Shown one piece after another: positions 8,609-16,075 of a DNA stretch of 64,000 nucleotides (the stretch's first letter is position 1; each line of letters opens with the position of its first letter). This DNA comes from Enterococcus_K sp051713825. Lineage in GTDB: Bacteria > Bacillota > Bacilli > Lactobacillales > Enterococcaceae. The translations under genes and the position numbers were made by a program. The stretch is from NCBI RefSeq assembly GCF_051713825.1, contig NZ_JBIOQR010000001.1, positions 1-64,000 on the forward strand, read 5' to 3'. The notes under the pieces are model-generated. The model made no database searches. It was not told the DNA's origin and saw nothing but the letters and a program-made list of their open reading frames with translations.

Positions 8609-8823
8609 ATACATACTCTCCTTCGTTCAGATTTATAGAGTCTAGCTGCCTTCCAATAACTCCGCACACCACTCTATAAATGATTCTTTGAGTTAAAAAC
8701 TTACTTAAGTTACATGACTCAAGTTCAAACAAATCGGAACCCATAACTTAAAGTCTACCTTTTTATTGTACTAAAGAATACGAGTGTTCACAAGTTTTCT
8801 TCTCTTATCATCGTAAATGCCAC

Positions 8824-8855
8824 GCCAAAACAAGAACGTACGTTCTTGTTTTGGC
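8824..8855. repeat. Perfect 32-bp palindrome
   Basis: GCCAAAACAAGAACGT followed at once by its exact complement, with no spacer. It could be a terminator-like hairpin for a lost minus-strand transcript or a protein-binding palindrome. No clear T-run is adjacent. Confidence 0.75.
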
Positions 8856-8989
8856 ATGATGCTTGCTCTTATTTTTTAACAGACAAAAATTGGTTAACTA
8901 GTTTCTTAGCTTTAACTTTGACTATAACAGAGGTTGATTCCTCACCAACTGAGTTTGACTTAATAGGGACTCGCTTTATTTTGTTTCTC

Positions 8990-9015
8990 AATAATGTTTC
9001 ACGTGAAACATTATT
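8990..9015. promoter_or_regulatory. parS: parS site, perfect consensus
   Basis: TGTTTCACGTGAAACA at 8995-9010 is identical to the Firmicute parS consensus, and the dyad extends 5 bp further each way (AATAA / TTATT). ParB should nucleate here. Confidence 0.93.
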
Positions 9016-9319
9016 AAGAACATACTCATCTAGGATTAGTCTTCACTTCTTTCTACATATGAAACTAAATTGATAGTCATTAAGAATACTAAACTAATAA
9101 GTCTTGTTGCATATTTATTTCCTTTAATTCAAAAAACGATAATCCATCCCTGTTGTCTAACAGATAACTTGTAGGATTTTCTTAACGGTATCAGCTACTC
9201 ATAAAAAAATTTCATTTCACTATAGATAAGCAAGCTTATAACTAGATATAAAATAATGATGTCTCCACTCAATAAATTTTATTTAGCACATGTAAGAAGG
9301 GATCAAATACTAAATTTTT

Positions 9320-9574
9320 TTATTGTCTGTTCTTAATAGAAATAAACAACTTCATTAAAAGAAGGAAGCTATAATAGAGTATAAAAGATACACACATAAA
9401 CTTAAAAAAAGAAATCATAAAAACTAAATTAAAAGCGAACTTTAACCATACTAACCAAAAAATGAAAATTATACCAATTTTCCCACTCAAACTAAGCTTC
9501 CTGATTAAAAACCAGCTAAGAAAGTCATCAGTAGACTGCTTGGTATTTTTATACTCTCTTAGTAAACGTTTCAA
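9320..9574 (-). CDS. Possible small membrane protein
   Basis: 84 residues from a TTG. The first 30 residues are basic, followed by two long hydrophobic segments rich in F, I and L (about residues 33-54 and 56-77). A GAGGAGGGAG sequence lies upstream but about 16 bases from the TTG, too far for a good start. I recognise no family; it shows no GdpP similarity. It may be real or a chance AT-rich frame. Confidence 0.3.
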   Translation of the reverse strand: MKRLLREYKNTKQSTDDFLSWFLIRKLSLSGKIGIIFIFWLVWLKFAFNLVFMISFFKFMCVSFILYYSFLLLMKLFISIKNRQ

Positions 9575-9706
9575 AAAATTTCTACTCTCCCTCCTCTAAA
9601 AAATAAGCACGGTATGCTATAACTCATTGTATCAAAAAAATAAAGATAAGAAAATTATGGTTTTGATATGAGGTTGGGACAGAAGTGTTTAACTCCGAGA
9701 ACCGGG

Positions 9707-9803
9707 TAGGTACTGTGCAACATCAACTCATACTTCGTTGTGTTTTACAGCACCGAGTAGGTACTGCGCAACATCAACTCATGCTTCGTTGTGTTTTACA
9801 GCA
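9707..9803. repeat. Two tandem 46-bp hairpin repeats (type B)
   Basis: Copies at 9707-9752 and 9758-9803 share the outer arms of type A (TAGGTACTG..., ...ACAGCA) but have a different core closed by CAAC/GTTG. They are separated by ccgag, echoing the ccggt between the type A copies at 49-53. The two copies differ at two positions. Confidence 0.85.
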
Positions 9804-9823
9804 ATAAGAAGGAATTCACGGAA

Positions 9824-9855
9824 ATGACAAGAAACACGAAAGACTTTCTTTCGAT
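9824..9855. repeat. Hairpin between type B and type A repeats
   Basis: ACACGAAAGA, loop CTT, TCTTTCGATGT forms a 7-bp perfect inner stem extended by 3 bp beyond a bulge. Boundaries are approximate. It is part of the same hairpin cluster. Confidence 0.5.
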
Positions 9856-9900
9856 GTTGATTGATTCCTACATGGTGCTCTTCAAATTTTTGTGACCAGG

Positions 9901-9948
9901 TAGGTACTGTTCTACATCTATTTACTTTGTAAATAGTGTTTCACAGCA
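9901..9948. repeat. Third copy of the 48-bp type A hairpin repeat
   Basis: Identical to 1-48 and 54-101 and followed by nearly the same linker into a type C repeat as at 101-146. Confidence 0.9.
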
Positions 9949-9967
9949 ATTTCAGCTTATTTCCGAA

Positions 9968-10143
9968 CCTTCAACTCTAGCATGTCCCATGCGTAGAAGT
10001 TGTTGAGAGCGGAACAACGTCCTTCAATTCTTAAGGTGTTTCACCTTTAGAGATTGATGAGATCGGAGTATGGTTTTTACGTAGTGCAGACCTTCAACTC
10101 TAGCATGTCTCATGCGTAGAAGTTGTTGAGAGCGGAACAACGT
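9968..10143. repeat. Array of three type C hairpin repeats
   Basis: Copies at 9968-10020 and 10091-10143 are 53 bp with one difference. A diverged copy starts at 10021. The core hairpin is CAACTCTAGCATG, loop tcc, CATGCGTAGAAGTTG. In the diverged copy it reads CAATTCTTAAGGTG, loop ttt, CACCTTTAGAGATTG, keeping the pairing while the bases changed. Confidence 0.8.
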
Positions 10144-10192
10144 GCAGATGGAGTTGCTTCTGTACCCACCGTTTATTCGGATAAAAAGAGGA

Positions 10193-10227
10193 GCTTGGGA
10201 CATAACTTCAAAAGTTATGTCCCAAGC
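10193..10227. repeat. Perfect 16-bp stem hairpin ('gggacataac' family)
   Basis: GCTTGGGACATAACTT and its exact complement flank a 3-base loop. It is related to the hairpin at 8098-8135 and to the ttgggacaga stretch at about 9674. No T-run follows. Confidence 0.8.
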
Positions 10228-10373
10228 CCCGTCCCATTTCTATTCAATACTTTTAATGAACGAGTTAATCAATAATCATCTGACAAAAAAACTGGAAATT
10301 GAACATGTAGCCATTCATTTTTCAACTATTAAATTCTCACTAGCTAGCCACAAACGGTCTTTAAATCTACAAC

Positions 10374-10411
10374 AAAAAAGCAGACTAAACCCAAAAGGAT
10401 TCAGCCTACTT
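10374..10411 (-). terminator. Intrinsic terminator of the rpsF-ssb-rpsR operon
   Basis: On the minus strand AGTAGGCTGAATCC and GGTTTAGTCTGCT pair with several G-U pairs around a short loop and are followed by TTTTTTG. It lies just past the rpsR stop. Confidence 0.75.
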
Positions 10412-10424
10412 CTAAAAGTTATTT

Positions 10425-10661
10425 TTATTCTTCGCCTACGAAAGGTAGAAGACCCATGATACGCGCGCGTTTGATTGCAATCGTAATTTTACGTTGGTTT
10501 TTCGCACCAGTACCAGTTACACGACGTGGCAAAATTTTTCCACGTTCTGAGATAAATCTCTTCAATAATTCAACATCTTTATAATCGATGTGTTCAATAT
10601 GGTTAGCAGCGATATAGTCAACTTTACGACGTTTACGCCCGCCTCTTCTTTGTTGTGCCAT
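10425..10661 (-). CDS. rpsR: 30S ribosomal protein S18
   Basis: 78 residues, full length. A basic RRGGRKRRKVDY start is followed by the conserved YKDVELLKRFISERGKILPRRVTG core and KRARIMGLLPF end. It binds the 30S platform together with S6. It is the last gene of rpsF-ssb-rpsR, 27 bp after ssb. Confidence 0.97.
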   Translation of the reverse strand: MAQQRRGGRKRRKVDYIAANHIEHIDYKDVELLKRFISERGKILPRRVTGTGAKNQRKITIAIKRARIMGLLPFVGEE

Positions 10662-10688
10662 CCTTATTTCCCTCCTATCAAAAATTCT

Positions 10689-11231
10689 TTAGAATGGTAA
10701 ATCATCGTCTGAAATATCAATAGTGTTGCTTGACCCAAATGGATCGCTTTCTCTATTGAAATCAGGCATACCGTTAGTAGATGATTGAGCTGGTTGTTGA
10801 TTAAAATTGTTTTGTCCTTGACTAGAACTAGCAAATTGATTTGGTGTAGATGTAGATTCTGCACGATTTTCAAAACTACTTCCACCATCTTGTTGGCGTT
10901 GTTCTGAAGTTGAACGAGATTCCAATAATTGGAAGTTCTCAGCTATGACTTCTGTCACATAAACTTTTTGACCCTGTTGATTGTCGTATGAACGTGTTTG
11001 AATCCGTCCAGTTACACCTAAAAGAGTTCCTTTACGTGCATAATTTGCCATTGTTTCAGCAGATTTTCTCCAAATCACACAGTTAATAAAGTCTGCCTCA
11101 CGATTTCCACTTTGATTTGTAAAATTACGATTTACAGCCAAAGTAAATGTCGCAACAGCCGTCCCACTAGCGGTATAACGCAAGTCAGGATCTTTGGTTA
11201 ATCTTCCTACCAATACAACATTATTAATCAA
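10689..11231 (-). CDS. ssb: Single-stranded DNA-binding protein
   Basis: An OB-fold domain of about 105 residues (NNVVLVGRLTKDPDLRYT, then FINCVIWRKSAE) is followed by a long Gln/Asn/Ser-rich tail and the acidic tip DDDLPF, which docks replication and repair partners. An in-frame ATG at 11240 abuts the AGAGGAG site with no spacer. The TTG at 11231 has a 9-base spacing and yields the family-standard MINNVVLVG start, so it is preferred (180 residues). It lies between rpsF and rpsR as in most Firmicutes. Confidence 0.93.
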   Translation of the reverse strand: MINNVVLVGRLTKDPDLRYTASGTAVATFTLAVNRNFTNQSGNREADFINCVIWRKSAETMANYARKGTLLGVTGRIQTRSYDNQQGQKVYVTEVIAENFQLLESRSTSEQRQQDGGSSFENRAESTSTPNQFASSSQGQNNFNQQPAQSSTNGMPDFNRESDPFGSSNTIDISDDDLPF

Positions 11232-11258
11232 ATTCGTCATCTCCTCTCATCGATTCAT

Positions 11259-11274
11259 TGTTTCACGTGAAACA
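11259..11274. promoter_or_regulatory. parS: parS site, perfect consensus
   Basis: TGTTTCACGTGAAACA lies in the short gap between rpsF and ssb, inside the operon. It is identical to the site at 8995-9010. Confidence 0.93.
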
Positions 11275-11283
11275 ATAGTTTTG

Positions 11284-11583
11284 TTACGCTTCTTCTTTAA
11301 CAATCATGTGACGGATAATATCGTCATTGATTTTTGCAAGACGGTCAAATTCATTGATTGCATCTGCACTTGATGGAGAAGAAACTTTTACGATGTGATA
11401 GATTCCTTCACGGTAACCGTTAATTTCATACGCTAGACGGCGTTTTTCCCAATCTTTTGATTCAATAACTTCTGCTCCGTTATCTTTCAAAATTGAGTCA
11501 AAACGTTCAACTAAAGCGGCTTTTGCTTCTTCATCAATGTTTGGACGAATAATGTACATAACTTCATATTTCGTATTTTCCAT
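11284..11583 (-). CDS. rpsF: 30S ribosomal protein S6
   Basis: 99 residues: MENTKYEVMYIIRPN start, central WGKRRLAYEI-type segment (here WEKRRLAYEINGYREG) and IRHMIVKEE end. It is a partner of S18 on the 30S platform and the first gene of rpsF-ssb-rpsR. A strong GGGAGGTGA site precedes the ATG. A sigma-A promoter lies about 85 bp upstream, and the leader can form a hairpin that might serve S6:S18 feedback, which is inferred from the family. Confidence 0.97.
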   Translation of the reverse strand: MENTKYEVMYIIRPNIDEEAKAALVERFDSILKDNGAEVIESKDWEKRRLAYEINGYREGIYHIVKVSSPSSADAINEFDRLAKINDDIIRHMIVKEEA

Positions 11584-11636
11584 TGATTTTCACCTCCCTA
11601 TGGACTTTAGGCCCTTGTTTTTACAAGAGCAAGGAG

Positions 11637-11695
11637 AACAGTTTTTAAAACTGCTCACAAGAATAAATTATACACCTTTATCCCTATGAAATCAA
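11637..11695 (-). promoter_or_regulatory. Promoter and leader hairpin of rpsF-ssb-rpsR
   Basis: On the minus strand TTGATT (11690-11695), a 17-bp spacer and TATAAT (11667-11672). The leader then forms AGCAGTTTT / AAAAACTGTT (11637-11657). The rest of the 333-bp gap toward the YjbR-like gene is AT-rich and shows nothing else clear. Confidence 0.7.
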
Positions 11696-11916
11696 TGGTT
11701 TCAACAAAATTAATCCTGCTTTCTTACTTTTTCATCATAGCAACGGTATTTCTAATTTTTGATAGAAGGAAGTTTTTTTATCCTCCTCACTATTTAGATA
11801 CGCCATTACTTTCTATTATTTTGTTAAATAATTTTTCTTTTCGTTCTTATCCTAGATAATTTTCCCACTTATTGTGCTATCATTGTAGAAAATAGATTAA
11901 TAAGAGGTGATCTACT

Positions 11917-12267
11917 ATCACACGTGATGAAGTTATTGACCATATTTTTACTCGTTACAATGTTCAACCGGAGTATACGTTCAAAAAATTTCCCACTTAT
12001 GCTGTTTTTAAACATTTGCGCAATAAAAAATGGTTTGCAATTATCACTGATACATCTAAAGAGAAGCTTGGATTAGATGGACCCGAGAAGATCGATATTA
12101 TTGGTTTAAAACTAAATCCTGAGTTAATCACTCTTCTACAGGGAAAAGAAGGGTATTTTCCTGCTTACCACATGAATAAAGAGCATTGGATTTCTATTTC
12201 TTTAGCCGATGTCTATCAAGAGGAGCTTGAACAGTGGATTGAGGAAAGTTATCTGTTAACACGTTAG
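11917..12267 (+). CDS. MmcQ/YjbR family protein with no standard start codon
   Basis: 116 residues if read from ATC at 11917. The family pattern is complete: ITRDEVIDHI, YNVQPEYTFKKFPTYAVFKH, NKKWFAIITDT, then a C-terminal HMNKEHWISI and L-x-x-SYLLT. YjbR proteins are small MmcQ-fold proteins of unclear role, possibly DNA-binding. Between the upstream in-frame stop TGA and the conserved start there is no ATG, GTG or TTG, although a GAGGTGA site lies 6 bases before ATC. Either ATC is used or the start codon is lost; the first in-frame ATG (12016) would remove the N-terminal third. Confidence 0.7.
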   Translation: MTRDEVIDHIFTRYNVQPEYTFKKFPTYAVFKHLRNKKWFAIITDTSKEKLGLDGPEKIDIIGLKLNPELITLLQGKEGYFPAYHMNKEHWISISLADVYQEELEQWIEESYLLTR

Positions 12268-12369
12268 GCCTAGAATTTTCATCAGAAAAGAACAGAATTT
12301 GAGCCCCTGATTTTTAGGTCTATCATCTCGCTGCTATCATTTACTCCCTACAAACAAACGCTACAAAAA

Positions 12370-12738
12370 TTAATAGGCCATTCGCTCTGGAATTACACCT
12401 CGAACACCGCCTTTGGGAGATGGGGTATCATTTTTGTAACGTGGAATAATATGACAATGACAATGGAAAACCGACTGTCCAGCTACTTCACCACAATTTA
12501 AACCTATATTATAACCATCTGGTAAATATTTTGCATCGAGAAATTCCTTCGCTGTATGAAGCAATTCATTCATATCTTTTATTTCTTCTGCCAAAAGCTC
12601 GAAATAATCTACTTTGTGTTCCCTAGGTATAATCAGCACGTGCCCCTGAGCGACTGGATGATTGTCAAAAAAGGCTACACATGTTTTATTTTCAAGGACA
12701 ATGCCCTCATTCTTATTACAAAATATACACTCTTCCAT
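12370..12738 (-). CDS. HIT family nucleotide hydrolase/transferase
   Basis: 122 residues. CIFC near the N-terminus matches the zinc-binding start of Hit/PKCI-type proteins. HPVAQGHVLIIPREH forms the central fold, and FHCHCHIIPR is the histidine triad that acts on the alpha-phosphate of dinucleotide or nucleoside phosphoramidate substrates. The open frame runs 13 codons further upstream, but a GGGAGGA site 8 bases before the ATG at 12738 and family length support the shorter form. Monocistronic. The physiological substrate is unknown. Confidence 0.88.
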   Translation of the reverse strand: MEECIFCNKNEGIVLENKTCVAFFDNHPVAQGHVLIIPREHKVDYFELLAEEIKDMNELLHTAKEFLDAKYLPDGYNIGLNCGEVAGQSVFHCHCHIIPRYKNDTPSPKGGVRGVIPERMAY

Positions 12739-12948
12739 CTTATCGTTCCTCCCCACATTTAAAAAAATTATTTTCACTGTTTATAGTGGTCTATTTAAGT
12801 CAAACTTCCTTTTCATTCTAGCATAGTCGGTCTTCTACATTTAAAAGTTATTTTGATAGGAGTTAACTCTTTAACCGTATGATAAATACCAACAGCTGCA
12901 TGTTATTTCAAAAATCAAAAAATTTTTTTAAAATATGGACTGTAAAAC

Positions 12949-12977
12949 TTGATTGTAAGCGTTCTATTTATTATACT
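12949..12977 (+). promoter_or_regulatory. Sigma-A promoter of the 50-residue gene
   Basis: TTGATT, 17 bp, TATACT, placed 26 bp before the TTG start at 13004. The stretch 12739-12948 upstream is AT-rich with no gene that I can see. Confidence 0.7.
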
Positions 12978-13003
12978 ATTATCAATTCATGGAGGTGAAC
13001 AGC

Positions 13004-13156
13004 TTGTACGCAATCAAAATTTTCCACGGCTATCTCTCTGCAGATGGAAAACGACGCACGCGAGATAAAACAAATATTAAATTATTCAAATCTAAAGAAA
13101 CTGCTGAACGCATTGCTTTTAAAATCGGTGGCCGAGTAAAAAAAATAAACGAGTAG
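13004..13156 (+). CDS. Small basic conserved-looking protein
   Basis: 50 residues from TTG (YAIKIFHGYLSADGKRRT..., ending IGGRVKKINE), with an excellent GGAGGTGA site 5 bases upstream, a good promoter and a terminator that begins in its stop region. It is rich in Lys/Arg and has no membrane segment. I recognise no named family; complete expression signals make it a real gene. Confidence 0.65.
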   Translation: MYAIKIFHGYLSADGKRRTRDKTNIKLFKSKETAERIAFKIGGRVKKINE

Positions 13157-13209
13157 TCAAACATGAGTCTCCCTAATTATAGGACAGCACTCACGAACGA
13201 CTACTCGTT
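13148..13209 (+). terminator. Terminator of the 50-residue gene
   Basis: AACGAGTAGTC (overlapping the stop codon) pairs with GACTACTCGTT at 13199-13209, followed by a TTTT stretch. The loop is long (40 bases), so a moderate call. Confidence 0.55.
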
Positions 13210-13398
13210 TTGGTGTTATTTAGACTAATTTTTTCTCTTCATTTACTGCAATAAACGAAAATCAACTGTCGTCCAATCGCCCCAGCGATTAACAGATTTT
13301 TTTTATTTTATAAGTTAGCCTGGCACTACAAAAACCGCCCTACATGTATGGTATGATTTACATTATCATCACTACTATATAGTAAAGAAGGTGGCTTT

Positions 13399-14166
13399 TT
13401 GAAGAGATATAGAGCAATAATTTTTTATTACGATGGTACGATCAAATTCGAAAACGAACAAAGAATATCTCCTGAAATTGAGGCTCTTCTCACTCATTTG
13501 AGAAAAAATAATGTACTTGTCATTCTAGCAACTGGTCGACCACATAATCATTGTCACTATCTACTAGATGAACAATTGGTTGACTGTATCGTAAGTGCAA
13601 ACGGTTCTTTGGTTCAAAACGCGTTCGGTTCTATGCATTCAACAGCTCTAGCTGAACAAACAATTGAAGCGTTCACTCTATTTTGTACTGAGAATCAATT
13701 ACCTGGTACTATTTATACTGACGAGCTTTATTCAAATGGTTTCTATAATAAGGACTTAGAACGTGGTTTAAAACAATCGATGAATCTCACTCCAGGCTCT
13801 TTAAAAACTTTCAACTCACCTCTTAAATCAGAAATTTATTTACTGTGCGACTTTTGCCCTGACACGGTGGATACAAAATTAAAAGAGTCCTTTCCAAACC
13901 AATTCCTTTCTCGCTGGCATCCAACAATTATCAGCATACTGGACAAGGAAGTTACAAAAGTCACTGGTATCTTAAAAGCTCTGGAATATTATCAAATTGC
14001 TCCTCATGAATGTGTAGCAATCGGTGATGGATCAAACGATATTGATATGCTTAAATCATCTGGCTATGGCATCGCTGTTGGCTCAGAAAATTCAAAGTTA
14101 GTCGCAGCTTCTGATAAAGTAATTACAAAAGTAGATAAAACTTTGTTGCATTTGTTCAATAATTAA
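13399..14166 (+). CDS. Cof-type HAD-family protein with substituted nucleophile
   Basis: 255 residues, full length for Cof-like phosphatases. Motif II appears as ILATGRP and motif IV as GDGSNDIDML, with the C2 cap between. Motif I, normally F-D-x-D-G-T, reads FYYDGT: residue 10, the Asp nucleophile, is Tyr, while Asp12 is kept. A single G-to-T change in the codon would explain it. It is probably inactive as a phosphatase unless this is a sequence error. TTG start after AAGAAGGTGG. Monocistronic; the intergenic stretch to the next element (14167-14340) has no gene. Confidence 0.82.
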   Translation: MKRYRAIIFYYDGTIKFENEQRISPEIEALLTHLRKNNVLVILATGRPHNHCHYLLDEQLVDCIVSANGSLVQNAFGSMHSTALAEQTIEAFTLFCTENQLPGTIYTDELYSNGFYNKDLERGLKQSMNLTPGSLKTFNSPLKSEIYLLCDFCPDTVDTKLKESFPNQFLSRWHPTIISILDKEVTKVTGILKALEYYQIAPHECVAIGDGSNDIDMLKSSGYGIAVGSENSKLVAASDKVITKVDKTLLHLFNN

Positions 14167-14511
14167 TAATTAATATGCATTAGAAATAAGAGATAACGGA
14201 CATCTGCTGTATACCATAATAGTCTATAAAAAAGCATTGTTTGAGCTTATAGAGACTTCTATTTTTTTGGAAAAGGGAGATAACAATATAAATTTTGAGT
14301 TGTTAAGACGCTCGAATCAATACGTGACGCACCAAAAAGTTTTGTTTAACTTGATTCAGGCAGAAGTCGCCCATCCTCTATAGGTGGGTGATGAATGTCG
14401 TTCGGTATGAGGGTTGACGTTGGTAACTCGAAAACCGACAATTAAGGCATATTCCCTTTTTGTTTTTTTCTATGTTACAATCAGTCTATATAAGAAATGA
14501 GTGGATCTAAC

Positions 14512-14916
14512 ATGGAATTGGATACAAATAATCATTCAATATTTCTTCTTTATTACCACCTTGTTTTAGTAACGAAATATCGTAGACAAGTAATTGATGA
14601 AGAGATATCTGACTATGCTAAAGCAACTTTTGAAAGAATTTCAGAAGCGTATCACATTACTTTAGTTGAGTGCAATCATGATAAAGACCACGTTCATATT
14701 ATGTTCAAAGCTCAACCTAAAACAGAATTGACAAAATTTATCAATGCATACAAAAGTGCCAGTTCGCGTTTGATAAAACGTGACTTTCCAAGAGTCAAAC
14801 AATTTCTTTGGAAAGAAATGTTCTGGTCTAAAAGTTTTTGTCTTTTGACAACAGGTGGTGCGCCAATTGATGTGATTAAGAAATATATTCAGAATCAAGG
14901 AAACAATCATAAATAG
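14512..14916 (+). CDS. tnpA: IS200/IS605 transposase TnpA (HUH, Y1 type)
   Basis: About 134 residues. It catalyses single-strand excision and insertion as a dimer. YYHLVLVTKYRR opens the fold, HVHIMF supplies the HUH metal-binding pair, and VIKKYIQNQG carries the catalytic Tyr. Both catalytic elements are present, so it looks intact. An in-frame ATG five codons earlier (14497) is possible; the ATG at 14512 matches family starts. Followed by tnpB after 16 bp. Confidence 0.9.
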   Translation: MELDTNNHSIFLLYYHLVLVTKYRRQVIDEEISDYAKATFERISEAYHITLVECNHDKDHVHIMFKAQPKTELTKFINAYKSASSRLIKRDFPRVKQFLWKEMFWSKSFCLLTTGGAPIDVIKKYIQNQGNNHK

Positions 14917-14932
14917 AAAGTAGGTGAACCTT

Positions 14933-16075
14933 ATGGAACGACTAAAAGCATATAAATTCAGACTATATCCAACAGAAGAACAAGAAATTTTCTTTGCCAA
15001 ATCTTTCGGTTGTGTCCGTAAGGTCTACAATCTAATGCTTGATGACAGAAAAAAGGCGTATGAAGAAATAAAAAATGATTCTTCAAAAAAAATGATCTTC
15101 CCCACTCCTGCAAAATATAAAAAAGAGTTTCCATTTTTGAAGGAAATTGATAGTCTTGCCCTAGCTAATGCACAACTCAATTTAGATAAAGCATACAAGA
15201 ACTTCTTTCGAGATAAATCCGTTGGATTTCCTCGTTTCAAGAGTAAGAAAAATCCTATTCAAAGTTATACAACGAATAATCAAAATGGCACAGTAGCTTT
15301 GACAGATAATAAATTCATCAAAGTTCCCAAATTGAAGTCACTAGTTAGAATTAAACTTCATAGGCAACCAACAGGGATTATCAAATCTGCCACAATATCA
15401 CGTCACTCAAGTGGTAAATACTATGTTTCTTTGTTATGCGAGGAAGAAGTCAGCGAATTGTCTAAAACTAATTCTGCAATCGGCATCGACTTAGGAATTA
15501 CGGATTTTGCGATTCTTTCTGACGGTCAAAAAATTGATAATAATAAATTCACGTCCAAAATGGCAAAGAAACTTAAACGTGAACAATGCAAGTTGTCAAA
15601 ACGTGCATTATTAGCTAAACAGAACGGTATCAATCTGTTTGAAGCTAAAAATTATCAAAAACAAAAACGGAAAGTGGCTAGACTACACGAAAAAGTAATG
15701 AATCAACGTACTGATTTTCTAAATAAGCTGAGTACAGAAATTATCAAAAATCACGATATTATCTGTATTGAAGACTTAAACATAAAAGGTATGTTGCGTA
15801 ATCATAAATTGGCAAAAAGTATATCTGATGTATCTTGGTCTAGTTTTGTGACTAAATTACACTACAAAGCTGACTGGTACGGACGGGAAATCATCAAAGT
15901 AGATAAATGGTTTCCGTCTAGTCAAATATGTTCAGAGTGCGGACACAAGGACGGCAAGAAATCTCTCAAAATTCGAGAATGGACTTGTCCAATTTGTCAT
16001 AACCATCACGACCGAGATATCAACGCTAGTATCAATATTCTGACTGAAGGTCTAAGAATACAAACATTAGTTTAG
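14933..16075 (+). CDS. tnpB: TnpB RNA-guided nuclease of IS200/IS605
   Basis: 380 residues. It has the N-terminal KAYKFRLYPT helix-turn-helix/WED region and a RuvC-like nuclease with all three acidic positions (GIDLGITDF, ICIEDLNI, DRDINASIN). A zinc ribbon C-x-x-C...C-x-x-C (CSECGH, CPICHN) lies between the second and third. Homologues such as ISDra2 TnpB cut DNA guided by an RNA from the element's right end. The ATG at 14933 has AGGTGA upstream; a GTG three codons earlier is less likely. No truncation, so it is plausibly active. Confidence 0.93.
   Translation: MERLKAYKFRLYPTEEQEIFFAKSFGCVRKVYNLMLDDRKKAYEEIKNDSSKKMIFPTPAKYKKEFPFLKEIDSLALANAQLNLDKAYKNFFRDKSVGFPRFKSKKNPIQSYTTNNQNGTVALTDNKFIKVPKLKSLVRIKLHRQPTGIIKSATISRHSSGKYYVSLLCEEEVSELSKTNSAIGIDLGITDFAILSDGQKIDNNKFTSKMAKKLKREQCKLSKRALLAKQNGINLFEAKNYQKQKRKVARLHEKVMNQRTDFLNKLSTEIIKNHDIICIEDLNIKGMLRNHKLAKSISDVSWSSFVTKLHYKADWYGREIIKVDKWFPSSQICSECGHKDGKKSLKIREWTCPICHNHHDRDINASINILTEGLRIQTLV

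Larger units (their letters stand above)
8609..9319. other. Gene-poor interval upstream of rplI
   Basis: About 700 bp without a convincing gene. It holds the rplI ribosome-binding site, a perfect 32-bp palindrome at 8824-8855 and a perfect parS at 8995-9010. A plus-strand open frame across 8846-9073 reads through both and looks spurious. gdpP would be expected here; I see no remnant of it. Confidence 0.6.

Noticed and set aside
8846..9073. 75-codon plus-strand open frame
   Set aside because: It translates straight through the palindrome arm and the parS site, has no ribosome-binding site and no recognisable protein pattern.
9707..10143. CRISPR array
   Set aside because: Units are tandem or close hairpins with related, not unique, intervening sequence; there is no regular spacer length and no cas gene in the window.
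10142..10459. 105-codon plus-strand open frame
   Set aside because: Runs from the hairpin array into the 3' end of rpsR on the other strand; composed of repeat and terminator sequence.
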